Virus record (IMG/VR): IMGVR_UViG_3300031140_000019
Coordinates: 1 to 34,462 of that record
Source: a virus
Direction: 5' to 3' (one strand)
DNA: 34,462 nucleotides
Each line of letters begins with the position of its first letter. Position 1 is the first letter of the stretch. A program made the translations under genes and the position numbers. Below are positions 7,529 to 14,353 of this stretch, piece by piece. Below the pieces are notes generated by a model. It was not told the origin of the DNA, did no database searches, and saw only the letters and a list, made by a program, of their open reading frames with translations.

Positions 7529-7827
7529 AATTGTTCTCCATGCTTTAATAATCGGTATGGCCCTGTCCTTAGGTCATGCGTGAGCTTCTCTAAGACAGCC
7601 TCTGTGATGCTTTCAACACTACCTAATACCTCAGTTAGGTTGTCCAGTCCTTTCACCTCTAAGGTGACTAGCTTGGCTACAACCTGCCCTAGTGTAGCAT
7701 GGTAGGTTCGTATCTCATTAACAGGATACAGCCCCGTCTTCTCACTCAGTGTCTTAGAAGTAGTACTATGCACTAATGTCCAGTTGTACCTATCTGATTC
7801 AATACGATAATTGTCTGCTACTTTCAT
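7525..7827 (-). CDS. Hypothetical protein (100 aa)
   Basis: Unrecognised with confidence. The N-terminal pattern NYRIESDRYNWTLVHSTTSKTLSEKTG resembles small phage proteins of the DUF5405 kind, but this is only a visual likeness. The rest is helical. GGAG sits before the ATG, three bases after the integrase stop. Confidence 0.72.
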   Translation of the reverse strand: MKVADNYRIESDRYNWTLVHSTTSKTLSEKTGLYPVNEIRTYHATLGQVVAKLVTLEVKGLDNLTEVLGSVESITEAVLEKLTHDLRTGPYRLLKHGEQL

Positions 7828-7830
7828 ACG

Positions 7831-8721
7831 TTACTCCTTGCTATTCCATCGTGCTTGAAGTGCCATCGTTGAACTCTTCAAGGTGTTCTTCATGTAAGGC
7901 TTAACACTAGCAGGATTGGCATGACCTGTAACAGCCATGATCTGTGGTAAGTCTACCCCTGCCTCCACTAACTCTGTTGTACCTGTCCTACGCATGTCCC
8001 TGATCTGTAACTTATCAGAGATACCCGATGCATCACGTACTATCTTAGCCTGTACTGATAAGCCTCGCATACTGTATGGCTGGTATAAACTACCCACTGG
8101 CCTAGGTCTAGGTGCTATCCACTTCTGGAAGCCAAAGTCCTCATGCTGTTTCTTTAGCATAGCCTGTAGTCCTACTGACGTTGGTAAGGTTACCTCTGCA
8201 CCTCGCTTGCTCTGTTCAAGTATAAGTGTACCTGATTCCAGATCATATTGCGACCATTCCAATAACCGCATATCCCCCTGACGTTGGCACCACTCATAGG
8301 ACATTTGAACTATCAGACCTACGTTGCGCCACTTAAACTTTCCATATGCAGTGTTAAGGTACTGCGCTATGTCAGTGTCAGACCATACCACCTTACGTGG
8401 GGGTAGTGACCTGCGCTTTATGTAGGCAAAGGGGTTATGGTTCACACTGCCTAGTCGTATACTATGACCAAACACAATAGACCCAATACCTACCACATGG
8501 TTAGCCATTGATACGCCACTACTAAGTAAATACTCATAAGCTTTCTGTGACATAGGTGTGTTGATCTTGCTCGGATCCATAAACCCGAACAGTTTGCCCC
8601 CTACGGGTACACTACCTAGTCGTGCTGCCCAGTAGATGTAGTCACGTTGAGTGTTAGCCTTACATGCATTGAAGTCAAAGGATTCAAAGTATTCAGCACA
8701 TAGATCATTGAATGTCTTCAT
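7831..8721 (-). CDS. int: Tyrosine recombinase / phage integrase
   Basis: A 296-aa site-specific recombinase expected to join phage and host DNA through a Tyr-DNA intermediate. Catalytic residues are R147 (CQRQGD), K172 (QSKRG), R244 (in RDMRRTG), H267 (TGHANP) and the nucleophile Y276 (VKPYMKNT), nine residues after H267 as is usual. The His of box II is replaced by Arg (R241), a substitution seen in other phage integrases. The N-terminal part (about 5-100) looks like a SAM-like core-binding domain. GGAG precedes the ATG. It is co-oriented with the replication genes and has no excisionase or classical repressor neighbour. An attP site cannot be identified from one sequence. Confidence 0.93.
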   Translation of the reverse strand: MKTFNDLCAEYFESFDFNACKANTQRDYIYWAARLGSVPVGGKLFGFMDPSKINTPMSQKAYEYLLSSGVSMANHVVGIGSIVFGHSIRLGSVNHNPFAYIKRRSLPPRKVVWSDTDIAQYLNTAYGKFKWRNVGLIVQMSYEWCQRQGDMRLLEWSQYDLESGTLILEQSKRGAEVTLPTSVGLQAMLKKQHEDFGFQKWIAPRPRPVGSLYQPYSMRGLSVQAKIVRDASGISDKLQIRDMRRTGTTELVEAGVDLPQIMAVTGHANPASVKPYMKNTLKSSTMALQARWNSKE

Positions 8722-8722
8722 A

Positions 8723-8905
8723 TTACTTACTCCTAAACTTATTGAGCCACGCTTCCTCTAGCTTAGACGAGCCTTCTACCCATCTAAAGTGTTTCTCGTC
8801 CAACTCGTACCAATTGGTCTTAGATAGCCGTAGGTATACAGGCTCTACATCTTCAAAGCTTACTGTGTTAGCTGCCCACTGGCTAACATCTTCTACTTTC
8901 AACAT
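8723..8905 (-). CDS. Hypothetical protein (60 aa)
   Basis: Unrecognised, Trp-rich with a charged C-terminal half (YELDEKHFRWVEGSSKLEEAW). GGAGG lies four bases before the ATG. It overlaps the end of the upstream gene by seven bases and ends one base before the integrase ATG. Confidence 0.75.
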   Translation of the reverse strand: MLKVEDVSQWAANTVSFEDVEPVYLRLSKTNWYELDEKHFRWVEGSSKLEEAWLNKFRSK

Positions 8906-9177
8906 ACATCCTCCAGTACAATCTGTTGAGGTGGAGTCTCCAATAGGAAACCCCTTGCCTTAGTCATAATAATATCTACTTGCCATACCTCATAGCCAAA
9001 GGCCATGATCTGCTCTTGCATTGAATCCCAGTACTTTGAGCCTTGATACTTTCTTAGGTAGCCTAAAGGATTACGCCTACTTGGGGATACCTCGGCTACC
9101 TTAATAGAATCTACATACACTCGTACATAGCTACGGTTATCCTTGACACCATTGGTGTTACTTATCTTGATGTTCAT
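8899..9177 (-). CDS. Hypothetical protein (92 aa)
   Basis: Unrecognised. I take the ATG at 9177 (MNIKISNTNG) because AGGAGA lies seven bases upstream; reading on to an earlier in-frame ATG at 9231 would translate the conserved palindromic repeat at 9197-9221. It is a basic, likely beta-rich N-terminal region followed by a Tyr/Trp-rich segment. Confidence 0.75.
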   Translation of the reverse strand: MNIKISNTNGVKDNRSYVRVYVDSIKVAEVSPSRRNPLGYLRKYQGSKYWDSMQEQIMAFGYEVWQVDIIMTKARGFLLETPPQQIVLEDVC

Positions 9178-9196
9178 GTGTTCTCCTGTATACCAC

Positions 9197-9221
9197 TTCG
9201 TTGACTGAATTCCGTCAATGG
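9197..9221. repeat. Palindromic repeat copy 1
   Basis: The core TTGACTGAATTCCGTCAA lies at 9201-9218, flanked by TTCG and TGG as in the four other copies. It sits between the stop of the DUF932-like gene and the ATG of the 92-aa gene. Probable operator; see copies 2-5. Confidence 0.85.
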
Positions 9222-9223
9222 AT

Positions 9224-10075
9224 TTAACCAAATGCTAACTCTTGAAAGGCATCACCCTTAACGATAGCTCCAATCTTATCTTCCATCACCAACTGCTTCT
9301 TGGTAGTGCAAGCCTCAGACTCAACGTGAGTACTTAGGTGAGTCAGTGTGTTATACACACGATACGCATTATCACCTAGGTTATAGTTATCATGTATCCC
9401 CATGATACGATTAAGCATTGTGTAATTAATCTTGCTAGATGCCCGTGTCCTAGTAGTAGCTAGATGCTCTATATAGAAGTCTATAGCATCACCCCTACCA
9501 ACGAAAACTTCTTGCATCTTCTTCATCTTGCCAGCATCTTCCAGTAAAAGTGTAGGCCATTGTGCTGCCACCTTACCTATACGCTCAGGGTTAGCACCTT
9601 GAGTATGTAATTGAGATAGGCTAGTGTTCTCTGCCATTGACACCATGCCATTGAGACAAGCAAGGCGCATAATCATAGCACCAATCTGTCTACGCTGGGT
9701 TTGGTCATGACTATCTACAATGCGAATCTTAAGGCAGCTAGGCTCACCCAAGGCTTCCACAAAGTTTTGATTAGGCAAAGTAATCTCAGCCCTCATACCT
9801 GCATTGTTGTTAAATGTATTGAATGTGGTGGTCACACCATCTAACTGTAAACCAGAGTGGTACAAGCCCTCCCGTAAAGAATCCCACATGATAGAGAAAT
9901 TCTGTGGGTTATGGTTACGTTTTCCATCACCAATAACTTCATCAGTGTTAGGGTTAACAGTCCACCATTTACCATCTACTAAAGCACCATTGCGAGTCTG
10001 TTGCTCACGTATTGGTGCAAAGTCTAGGTAATCAGGTAAAGCTGGTAGTGTATGTATCTTGGTTAGTGCATTCAT
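9224..10075 (-). CDS. DUF932-like phage/plasmid protein
   Basis: A 283-aa protein resembling the DUF932 'phage/plasmid-like' family, of unknown function. The diagnostic parts are KIRIVDSHDQTQRRQIGA followed by MRLACLNGM (family pattern: Asn/Asp-Ser-hydrophilic, then RLxCxNGM) and, near the C-terminus, NAYRVYNTLTHLSTH. An earlier in-frame GTG at 10108 lies inside a hairpin; the ATG at 10075 with AAGGA upstream is chosen. Family assignment is by pattern only. Confidence 0.75.
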   Translation of the reverse strand: MNALTKIHTLPALPDYLDFAPIREQQTRNGALVDGKWWTVNPNTDEVIGDGKRNHNPQNFSIMWDSLREGLYHSGLQLDGVTTTFNTFNNNAGMRAEITLPNQNFVEALGEPSCLKIRIVDSHDQTQRRQIGAMIMRLACLNGMVSMAENTSLSQLHTQGANPERIGKVAAQWPTLLLEDAGKMKKMQEVFVGRGDAIDFYIEHLATTRTRASSKINYTMLNRIMGIHDNYNLGDNAYRVYNTLTHLSTHVESEACTTKKQLVMEDKIGAIVKGDAFQELAFG

Positions 10076-10093
10076 GATATGGATTTCCTTATA

Positions 10094-10124
10094 GGATATA
10101 GGCCCCACAGTGGGTGACCTATCC
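10094..10124. repeat. Hairpin in the leader of the DUF932-like gene
   Basis: GGATATAGG and CCTATCC pair (with a two-base bulge) around an inner CCCA-CAG-TGGG stem. On the minus strand this sits just upstream of the AAGGA SD of the DUF932-like gene. On the plus strand it is followed by AGTTAGTTTTTG, a weak terminator-like tail. mRNA stability or antisense termination are both possible. Confidence 0.5.
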
Positions 10125-10139
10125 AGTTAGTTTTTGTCC

Positions 10140-10385
10140 CTATTTGGGAGGGTTAAAGTAAATTTCACGCTGGTTTATTGAGTGGCCTATTTTCGCAACA
10201 ATCATAATCTGATAATCATAATAGGGGCTAACTTCCTCGTCTGAGGTGCCGTAAGGGTATGAATGACGTTCTTTGGCAGAGGCTAAAGCATCCTCATATG
10301 TGCTAAATACCCCACAACCTCCCGCATTAAATCCCAGCTCATTCATAGCAAGTTCACTGTCTAGAACGATATATAATTTATTCAT
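10140..10385 (-). CDS. Hypothetical protein (81 aa)
   Basis: Unrecognised. The ATG at 10385 overlaps the stop of the winged-helix-like gene (ATGA), which decides the start over an upstream TTG. It has a beta strand start (NKLYIVLDSELAM), a GGCGVF turn and an Ala/Glu helix. It may cooperate with its coupled neighbour. Confidence 0.72.
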   Translation of the reverse strand: MNKLYIVLDSELAMNELGFNAGGCGVFSTYEDALASAKERHSYPYGTSDEEVSPYYDYQIMIVAKIGHSINQREIYFNPPK

Positions 10386-10744
10386 AGTAAGCCACAAGCG
10401 TTAAGCTCATTTAGTAAGCGGCTACCCTTTGGAGTTAGATACACTAACTTTTCACGGTAGTCTTCCTCGTTAGGTAAACGGCTAATTAAGTTAAGTGCTG
10501 GTGTACGTTCCCCATTACCTAGTGAGCGTCCAACAGACATTTCTAATAGATCATTGTAGCCATTTGGCCCTACCTTAAGACCTACCTTAGTCAAGATTAC
10601 ATTAAGTGGCTGGCCTTGTGTGGCTAACACCTGCTTAAGTATAGTCTTACGCATTTCAGTACGAGCTGCGCTCAGCTTAATATTGAAAGTGCCTACGTTA
10701 GTGCTAGTTGTAGTTGCTACTGCTTTGATTGCTAATTTAGTCAT
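10382..10744 (-). CDS. Putative winged-helix (MarR-like) DNA-binding protein (120 aa)
   Basis: The C-terminal segment (about residues 88-115, SRLPNEEDYREKLVYLTPKGSRLLNEL) matches the wing and last helix of MarR-type winged helices (DxRxKxVxLTxKG). The helical middle could supply the recognition helix. It is the first gene after a consensus-like promoter (10805-10833) that is decorated with AAGTGTA repeats, so it is a good candidate autoregulator. The N-terminus shares MTKLx with the first gene of the operon (13542-14144). DNA binding is inferred, not shown. Confidence 0.72.
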   Translation of the reverse strand: MTKLAIKAVATTTSTNVGTFNIKLSAARTEMRKTILKQVLATQGQPLNVILTKVGLKVGPNGYNDLLEMSVGRSLGNGERTPALNLISRLPNEEDYREKLVYLTPKGSRLLNELNACGLL

Positions 10745-10804
10745 AATAATTACTCTCTTTATTTTATAGTGGGCGAGTTATCCTGCCCTTGATTACTGAT
10801 TACC

Positions 10805-10833
10805 ATTCTAACAAGTGTACTTACCCTTGTCAA
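10805..10833 (-). promoter_or_regulatory. Strong sigma70 promoter with AAGTGTA operator repeats
   Basis: On the minus strand TTGACA (10828-10833), 17-base spacer, TAGAAT (10805-10810). Two copies of CAAGTGTA (plus-strand reading) lie at 10812-10819 in the spacer and at 10831-10838 over the -35. The promoter lies inside the last codons of the 51-aa gene and would drive the winged-helix-like gene and all downstream early genes. Confidence 0.7.
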
Positions 10834-10963
10834 GTGTACTTCTTTCTAGCAATAAATCTTCTATGGTTACCCGTATTGCAAAAGCCTTACGAGTCTTTAT
10901 TTTGATATGTGCTGCCTTAATCATGGCAATACGCTTGGCTTGCTTGGTTGTATATACGGTCAT
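10808..10963 (-). CDS. 51-aa basic protein
   Basis: A short gene with an excellent SD (GGGAGGTGATAGC then ATG). The product starts MTVYTTKQAKRIAMIKAAHI, is strongly basic and probably helical, and ends DKGKYTC. The ATG overlaps the preceding stop (ATGA). Its final codons contain the promoter for the winged-helix-like gene. Function unknown; it could bind nucleic acid. Confidence 0.8.
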   Translation of the reverse strand: MTVYTTKQAKRIAMIKAAHIKIKTRKAFAIRVTIEDLLLERSTLDKGKYTC

Positions 10964-11145
10964 GCTATCACCTCCCTTTCATATGCTGCATCATCCAGCG
11001 AATCCAACCATTTATTATAGGCTGCATCTGCTGCCTTACTATAGTACATAAGATCTGCAAATGTTATGCGGTTAAACTCATAGGCAGCAAGTGCCTTTTC
11101 ATGGTCACGCCTTGTTGCATTCTTGTTTTCTTTTAGTGTACTCAT
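10960..11145 (-). CDS. Hypothetical protein (61 aa)
   Basis: Unrecognised, charged, helical (MSTLKENKNATRRDHEKALAAYEF...). Overlaps of four bases at both ends place it in the same translationally coupled string as its neighbours. Confidence 0.75.
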   Translation of the reverse strand: MSTLKENKNATRRDHEKALAAYEFNRITFADLMYYSKAADAAYNKWLDSLDDAAYEREVIA

Positions 11146-11561
11146 TCTGTGTACCCCTCTATGAATTTCTTAAACTCTGGGACAGTACCACTAAATATGC
11201 TATCGTCCCACTCATACACTACCACCTTAATAACATCATCCGTAACCACAATGGCATAGGTGAAATTATTATCAAACTCAACACCCACCATAGGAGGCTC
11301 AATATAAATACCACCTACCCCTACTTTAAAGTGTGCCACCATCTGTGCAGCCAGACAGCCTGCGCCATTGGCTTGCTTAATTTGGCTGTTAGTGAAGCCA
11401 TTAACTACCTCAATAGGTTCAAGGAATTTCAGTAGCTCCATACCATGCCCCTCTGGATAGCCGTCCATCTGGCGATACATATTTAAAATCTGTACATCCT
11501 TGGTGCCTTCATAGCCAACATCATATTTACCAATTACAAGCGTGTTTGATCTAGTACCCAT
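11142..11561 (-). CDS. Conserved phage protein with MGTRS...YRQxDGYPEGHG motif
   Basis: A 139-aa protein of a family common in marine and enteric phages, recognised by the N-terminal MGTRSNTLVIG and the YRQMDGYPEGHGMELLKFL segment (about 29-47). Function unknown. The C-terminal half has beta-strand-rich hydrophobic segments (YAIVVTDDVIKVVVYEW). It overlaps the 61-aa gene by four bases. Confidence 0.82.
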   Translation of the reverse strand: MGTRSNTLVIGKYDVGYEGTKDVQILNMYRQMDGYPEGHGMELLKFLEPIEVVNGFTNSQIKQANGAGCLAAQMVAHFKVGVGGIYIEPPMVGVEFDNNFTYAIVVTDDVIKVVVYEWDDSIFSGTVPEFKKFIEGYTE

Positions 11562-11562
11562 G

Positions 11563-11766
11563 TTACACCTCCACTAAGGTTAATTTGTAGAACAGGTCTT
11601 CTGACAAGTCTACTTCGCTAAAGGCTACATGGTAAGACTCACCTGATTCTTCACCCTCACCTAAGAAATACCCCTCTTCACCTATAGTGGCAACAATAAG
11701 CATTGCCTCACAGTTAAGCGGTATATATATGTAGGAACTCTCTACAATACTTTGAATTAAACTCAT
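11563..11766 (-). CDS. Hypothetical acidic protein (67 aa)
   Basis: Unrecognised. An acidic Gly/Glu stretch (GEEGYFLGEGEESGESYH) separates two hydrophobic strands. It ends one base before the next ATG. Confidence 0.7.
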   Translation of the reverse strand: MSLIQSIVESSYIYIPLNCEAMLIVATIGEEGYFLGEGEESGESYHVAFSEVDLSEDLFYKLTLVEV

Positions 11767-11827
11767 AACCTATACTCCAATATATGCCTTGTAAGCTCCT
11801 GTAGTGCTCTCTAAGGCGTTTTAAGGT

Positions 11828-11850
11828 GGCACCCCTACCTAGGGTATGCC
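11828..11850. repeat. Hairpin after the 35-aa membrane protein gene
   Basis: GGCAU/GUGCC and CCCU/AGGG pair (minus-strand reading, one bulged A, loop AGGT). The minus-strand tail is ACCTTAAAAC, not a U-run. The plus-strand tail TTTAGTTTA is more terminator-like, so it may stop antisense transcription. Confidence 0.4.
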
Positions 11851-11856
11851 TTTAGT

Positions 11857-11964
11857 TTACATTGAGCTGTAATAGCCCATTAAAAGAATGCCCATGATTA
11901 GCACGTTAAGTGCTGCAAGTAATACTAGACACCCAGTGGTAACCCAATATTCTAATTCATTCAT
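11857..11964 (-). CDS. 35-aa single-pass membrane protein
   Basis: The tiny product MNELEYWVTTGCLVLLAALN continues into one hydrophobic helix (about residues 8-31) and ends YYSSM. GGAG lies eight bases before the ATG, right at the stop of the 62-aa gene. The first five codons repeat those of that gene. Function unknown; a membrane-active early protein is plausible. Confidence 0.68.
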   Translation of the reverse strand: MNELEYWVTTGCLVLLAALNVLIMGILLMGYYSSM

Positions 11965-11969
11965 GTTAG

Positions 11970-12158
11970 TTACTCCATTTGCTCAGTTAAATGTCTGTAA
12001 ATATCTAACCATTGCAGTGGGGTTAACAATCCTAGTGCTTCAATAGATTGCAGCAAGTTAGAATCAGTTTCCATAGTGGCTAGGTACTTTTTAGATACAA
12101 CTGTAGTAAGGCTGTTCTTTTCTTGTGCTGCCATGATAGCCGCTTCTAATTCATTCAT
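11970..12158 (-). CDS. Hypothetical protein (62 aa)
   Basis: Unrecognised, helical (MNELEAAIMAAQEKNSLTTV...). GGAG lies upstream of the ATG. Its translation-start region (GGAGTA...ATGAATGAATTAGAA) is a near copy of that of the 35-aa gene that follows. Palindromic repeat copy 2 lies 27 bases upstream. Confidence 0.72.
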   Translation of the reverse strand: MNELEAAIMAAQEKNSLTTVVSKKYLATMETDSNLLQSIEALGLLTPLQWLDIYRHLTEQME

Positions 12159-12184
12159 ACTATGTACTCCAGTTTATTATGTAA

Positions 12185-12209
12185 TTCGTTGACTGAATTC
12201 CGTCAATGG
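12185..12209. repeat. Palindromic repeat copy 2
   Basis: Core TTGACTGAATTCCGTCAA at 12189-12206 in the 102-bp gap upstream of the 62-aa gene. Like copy 4, it is followed on the plus strand by AATTGG. Confidence 0.85.
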
Positions 12210-12260
12210 AATTGGTTTAATCAGTAACACTAGGTACTAACCTAATGCTACCTGTTAAGC

Positions 12261-13133
12261 CTACGCTGCAATAAATGTATCTTGCTTTGCCGCTCGGACA
12301 AATCCCGTATTCGTACCCACTACCCTTGCTTTTCCCTTAGCAGTAAGGCCCACAATTACACCTTTAATATCGGTATACCTCACATCGTGCTTATCTCCGT
12401 TGATAACTGCAAAGCGTTGCCCACCTAAAGTGTAGAATTCAGGCAGTGGTTGACCACGTTTAGTATCAAACACTACCGCCACGTTAACCCCATTCCGTAA
12501 CTGCAAAACAGCATCTGTCTCATTGTTTTCAGATAGGCTAAAGGTAAATGTATAGAATGGCCTTGAGGTGTCGCGTCTAGGGTTTTTTGTGTAGTCATAG
12601 ATAGGCATTAAAGGTGCCAGTAAATGTATCATATCAATGATGGGCATTCGGACACCTCCAAAGGTACACGAATACTTTTCATATGGTATATCACTAGTCA
12701 TATTGGGGCGCATCGCAAGTGTTACAAAATCCCGCGCTGCCTTTTTTATTTCTCGCTGCAATTCCTTTACAAGTAAGGCAAGGAATAAAGGCCTATTTTC
12801 AAAGAACAATCTAGTTTTAGCAATCCTACTTTTGGTTTTTGCATCTAAATACGCTGGGTTACCTGCAGAGTGCAAACAAAATGCCTCACAATCTGGTGAC
12901 GCATCAGCACAAACCTGATAACCAGACATTTTAGCTGGTGCCATGTTTACAGGTAGGGTGCGCACCTTTAGTTCAACGGCACTCTTTAGGATTTTAGGGT
13001 TTGCCATTGCATCGCCTATGATAGGGCCAAGCACTGGCATAAACTCACTAGGGAATTTCTTACTAGTATGTACACGGGCCAACCTACGCAATGCAGCATA
13101 GGACATAGTTAAATAAGTATCTAAAGTATTCAC
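12261..13133 (-). CDS. GP88-family phage protein
   Basis: A 290-aa protein of the mycobacteriophage gp88-like family found in phages and plasmids, function unknown. The signature is KMSGYQVCADASPDCEAFCL (C75, C82, C86 from the chosen start) followed by HSAGNPAYLDAKTKSRIAKT and LFFENRPLFLALLVKELQ. The clustered Cys suggest metal binding. I choose the GTG at 13133 with AAGGTGG six bases upstream, just after the stop of the 68-aa gene; a TTG 18 bases earlier is less likely. The two genes appear to form a pair. Confidence 0.82.
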   Translation of the reverse strand: MNTLDTYLTMSYAALRRLARVHTSKKFPSEFMPVLGPIIGDAMANPKILKSAVELKVRTLPVNMAPAKMSGYQVCADASPDCEAFCLHSAGNPAYLDAKTKSRIAKTRLFFENRPLFLALLVKELQREIKKAARDFVTLAMRPNMTSDIPYEKYSCTFGGVRMPIIDMIHLLAPLMPIYDYTKNPRRDTSRPFYTFTFSLSENNETDAVLQLRNGVNVAVVFDTKRGQPLPEFYTLGGQRFAVINGDKHDVRYTDIKGVIVGLTAKGKARVVGTNTGFVRAAKQDTFIAA

Positions 13134-13134
13134 G

Positions 13135-13341
13135 TTACACCACCTTGGCAATTAAGCCGTTAATCATCGTTACTTGAGCAAAGAATTCTCTACCCTGACC
13201 CGTTATGTGAGGGCGGTTTGCACCTACCATAGTGCCGTTTGATACATACTCAGCACCAAATAAAGACGTTTCAATAAAGCGTAATTTCTCCCCTACGTTT
13301 TCCTTCAATACTTTTTTACTAGGATAATTAAAAATAATCAT
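13135..13341 (-). CDS. Small partner protein of the GP88-family gene (68 aa)
   Basis: The product begins MIIFNYPSKKVLKENVGEKL and contains RFIETSLFGAEY, a pattern I recall next to GP88-type genes in other phages. It probably works with that protein. AAGGTGG precedes the ATG. Its leader contains palindromic repeat copy 3 and a good promoter. Confidence 0.78.
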   Translation of the reverse strand: MIIFNYPSKKVLKENVGEKLRFIETSLFGAEYVSNGTMVGANRPHITGQGREFFAQVTMINGLIAKVV

Positions 13342-13359
13342 GTTGCCACCTTTTGTGAT

Positions 13360-13384
13360 TTCGTTGACTGAATTCCGTCAATGG
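13360..13384. repeat. Palindromic repeat copy 3
   Basis: Core at 13364-13381, between the 13413-13442 promoter and the ATG at 13341, so it would be in the 5' leader of that transcript. Confidence 0.85.
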
Positions 13385-13412
13385 ATTTTGCTAATTCATA
13401 AATTGATAAGCC

Positions 13413-13442
13413 ACTATAGCAAGTGGCACTTACACTTGTCAA
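13413..13442 (-). promoter_or_regulatory. Sigma70 promoter for the GP88 pair, with AAGTG repeats
   Basis: Minus strand TTGACA (13437-13442), 18-base spacer, TATAGT (13413-13418). The spacer and -35 contain CAAGTG-type elements arranged as AAGTG-C-CACTT plus a further AAGTGTA. Confidence 0.7.
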
Positions 13443-13462
13443 TAGCACCTCATTTGTTTACT

Positions 13463-13487
13463 TTCGTTGACTGAATTCCGTCAATGG
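13463..13487. repeat. Palindromic repeat copy 4
   Basis: Core at 13467-13484, about 55 bases downstream of the first early gene and upstream of the 13413-13442 promoter. Confidence 0.85.
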
Positions 13488-13541
13488 AATTGGGTATAAT
13501 CTAGGGTACTGATACACAATACCCTATGATATAACCACTAT

Positions 13542-14144
13542 TTACGCCTTAAGGCTAGCTTGTAAAGCCTTGATTAATGCCTTAGTGGTTAAGCCATTAG
13601 CAGAGACTAGGCCTAGTACATGCTCTGTCAGTTCCACAATATCAAGGGTTTTTTCTACTGTACCAGTTCCAGCTTCACCGGAGCCTACATCGTCACCTTC
13701 ACCACCTTCGGTGCTACCTTCGGCACTCTCTGTATTTTCTTTTACTGCCTTGCCCATTAATTTGCGTAGTACACCTACACTGTTAGTCGATAGATCATTA
13801 TCTACTTTAAATGCTTGTATAGCATCCCATTTAGAATCTAACCACTGTGCATCATTACGATCTTGTCTAGACATAATGCTTAATTCAGTTGTAGCAAGGT
13901 GCTTGCCGTACAGGGTATTGGAATCAAAATCAGCCCTGATAGCATTCAATACTTCACCGATTGATCTAAGCACAAGTAAGCTTTTGCCAGCTTGTTTAAC
14001 TAGCCCTTTGTAAGCCTTGGCAGCTCCAGCAATATCAATTGAAACAGCTGGCCCCTTAGTGGTACTAACTACCATGATAGGTGTAACCACGATAGGTGAT
14101 TGAGCAACAACTGCAGGCTTAACAGATAGATTTAATTTAGTCAT
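13542..14144 (-). CDS. First early gene, hypothetical protein (200 aa)
   Basis: Unrecognised. The protein starts MTKLNLSVKPAVVAQ, has an Ala/Val-rich N-terminus, a helical middle (about 35-130) and an acidic Gly/Ser/Glu linker (ESAEGSTEGGEGDDVGSGEAG, about 139-159) before a final helix. It is the promoter-proximal gene of the early operon, where phages often place host-takeover or regulatory proteins. The SD is weak (AAAGAG). Confidence 0.78.
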   Translation of the reverse strand: MTKLNLSVKPAVVAQSPIVVTPIMVVSTTKGPAVSIDIAGAAKAYKGLVKQAGKSLLVLRSIGEVLNAIRADFDSNTLYGKHLATTELSIMSRQDRNDAQWLDSKWDAIQAFKVDNDLSTNSVGVLRKLMGKAVKENTESAEGSTEGGEGDDVGSGEAGTGTVEKTLDIVELTEHVLGLVSANGLTTKALIKALQASLKA

Positions 14145-14200
14145 AATATATACTCTTTTATTTAGTTAGTTAACTTAACTTGATTAGCTAAGATGTGCCT

Positions 14201-14229
14201 ATCTTAAAACAGCTAACATACACTTGCAA
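14201..14229 (-). promoter_or_regulatory. Early promoter for the minus-strand operon
   Basis: Minus strand TTGCAA (14224-14229), 17-base spacer, TAAGAT (14201-14206). AAGTGT motifs lie at 14220-14226 (inverted), 14246-14252, 14263-14269 and 14277-14283. Transcription would start about 50 bases before the ATG at 14144. Confidence 0.6.
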
Positions 14230-14286
14230 CCACTATTGATCAATTAAGTGTAACTAATTTCTAAGTGTATGATTTACAAGTGTTAA

Positions 14287-14311
14287 TTCGTTGACTGAAT
14301 TCCGTCAATGG
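14287..14311. repeat. Palindromic repeat copy 5
   Basis: Core at 14291-14308, upstream of the early promoter. On the plus strand it is followed by a CAATGG duplication. Confidence 0.85.
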
Positions 14312-14353
14312 CAATGGCAATGCCTCACTTTTGATGGGGTATGGTATGTAACA

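Noticed and set aside
13467-13500. Plus-strand promoter TTGACT...TATAAT
   Set aside because: The spacer is 22 bases and no plus-strand gene follows.
9197-14311. The five 25-bp repeats as a CRISPR array or as sigma70 promoters
   Set aside because: Spacing is 100 to 3000 bp with genes between, so not CRISPR. TTGACG is present on the minus strand but the hexamers 16-18 bases on (TGGTAT, TACATA, TCACAA, GTAAAC, TAACAC) do not form a conserved -10.
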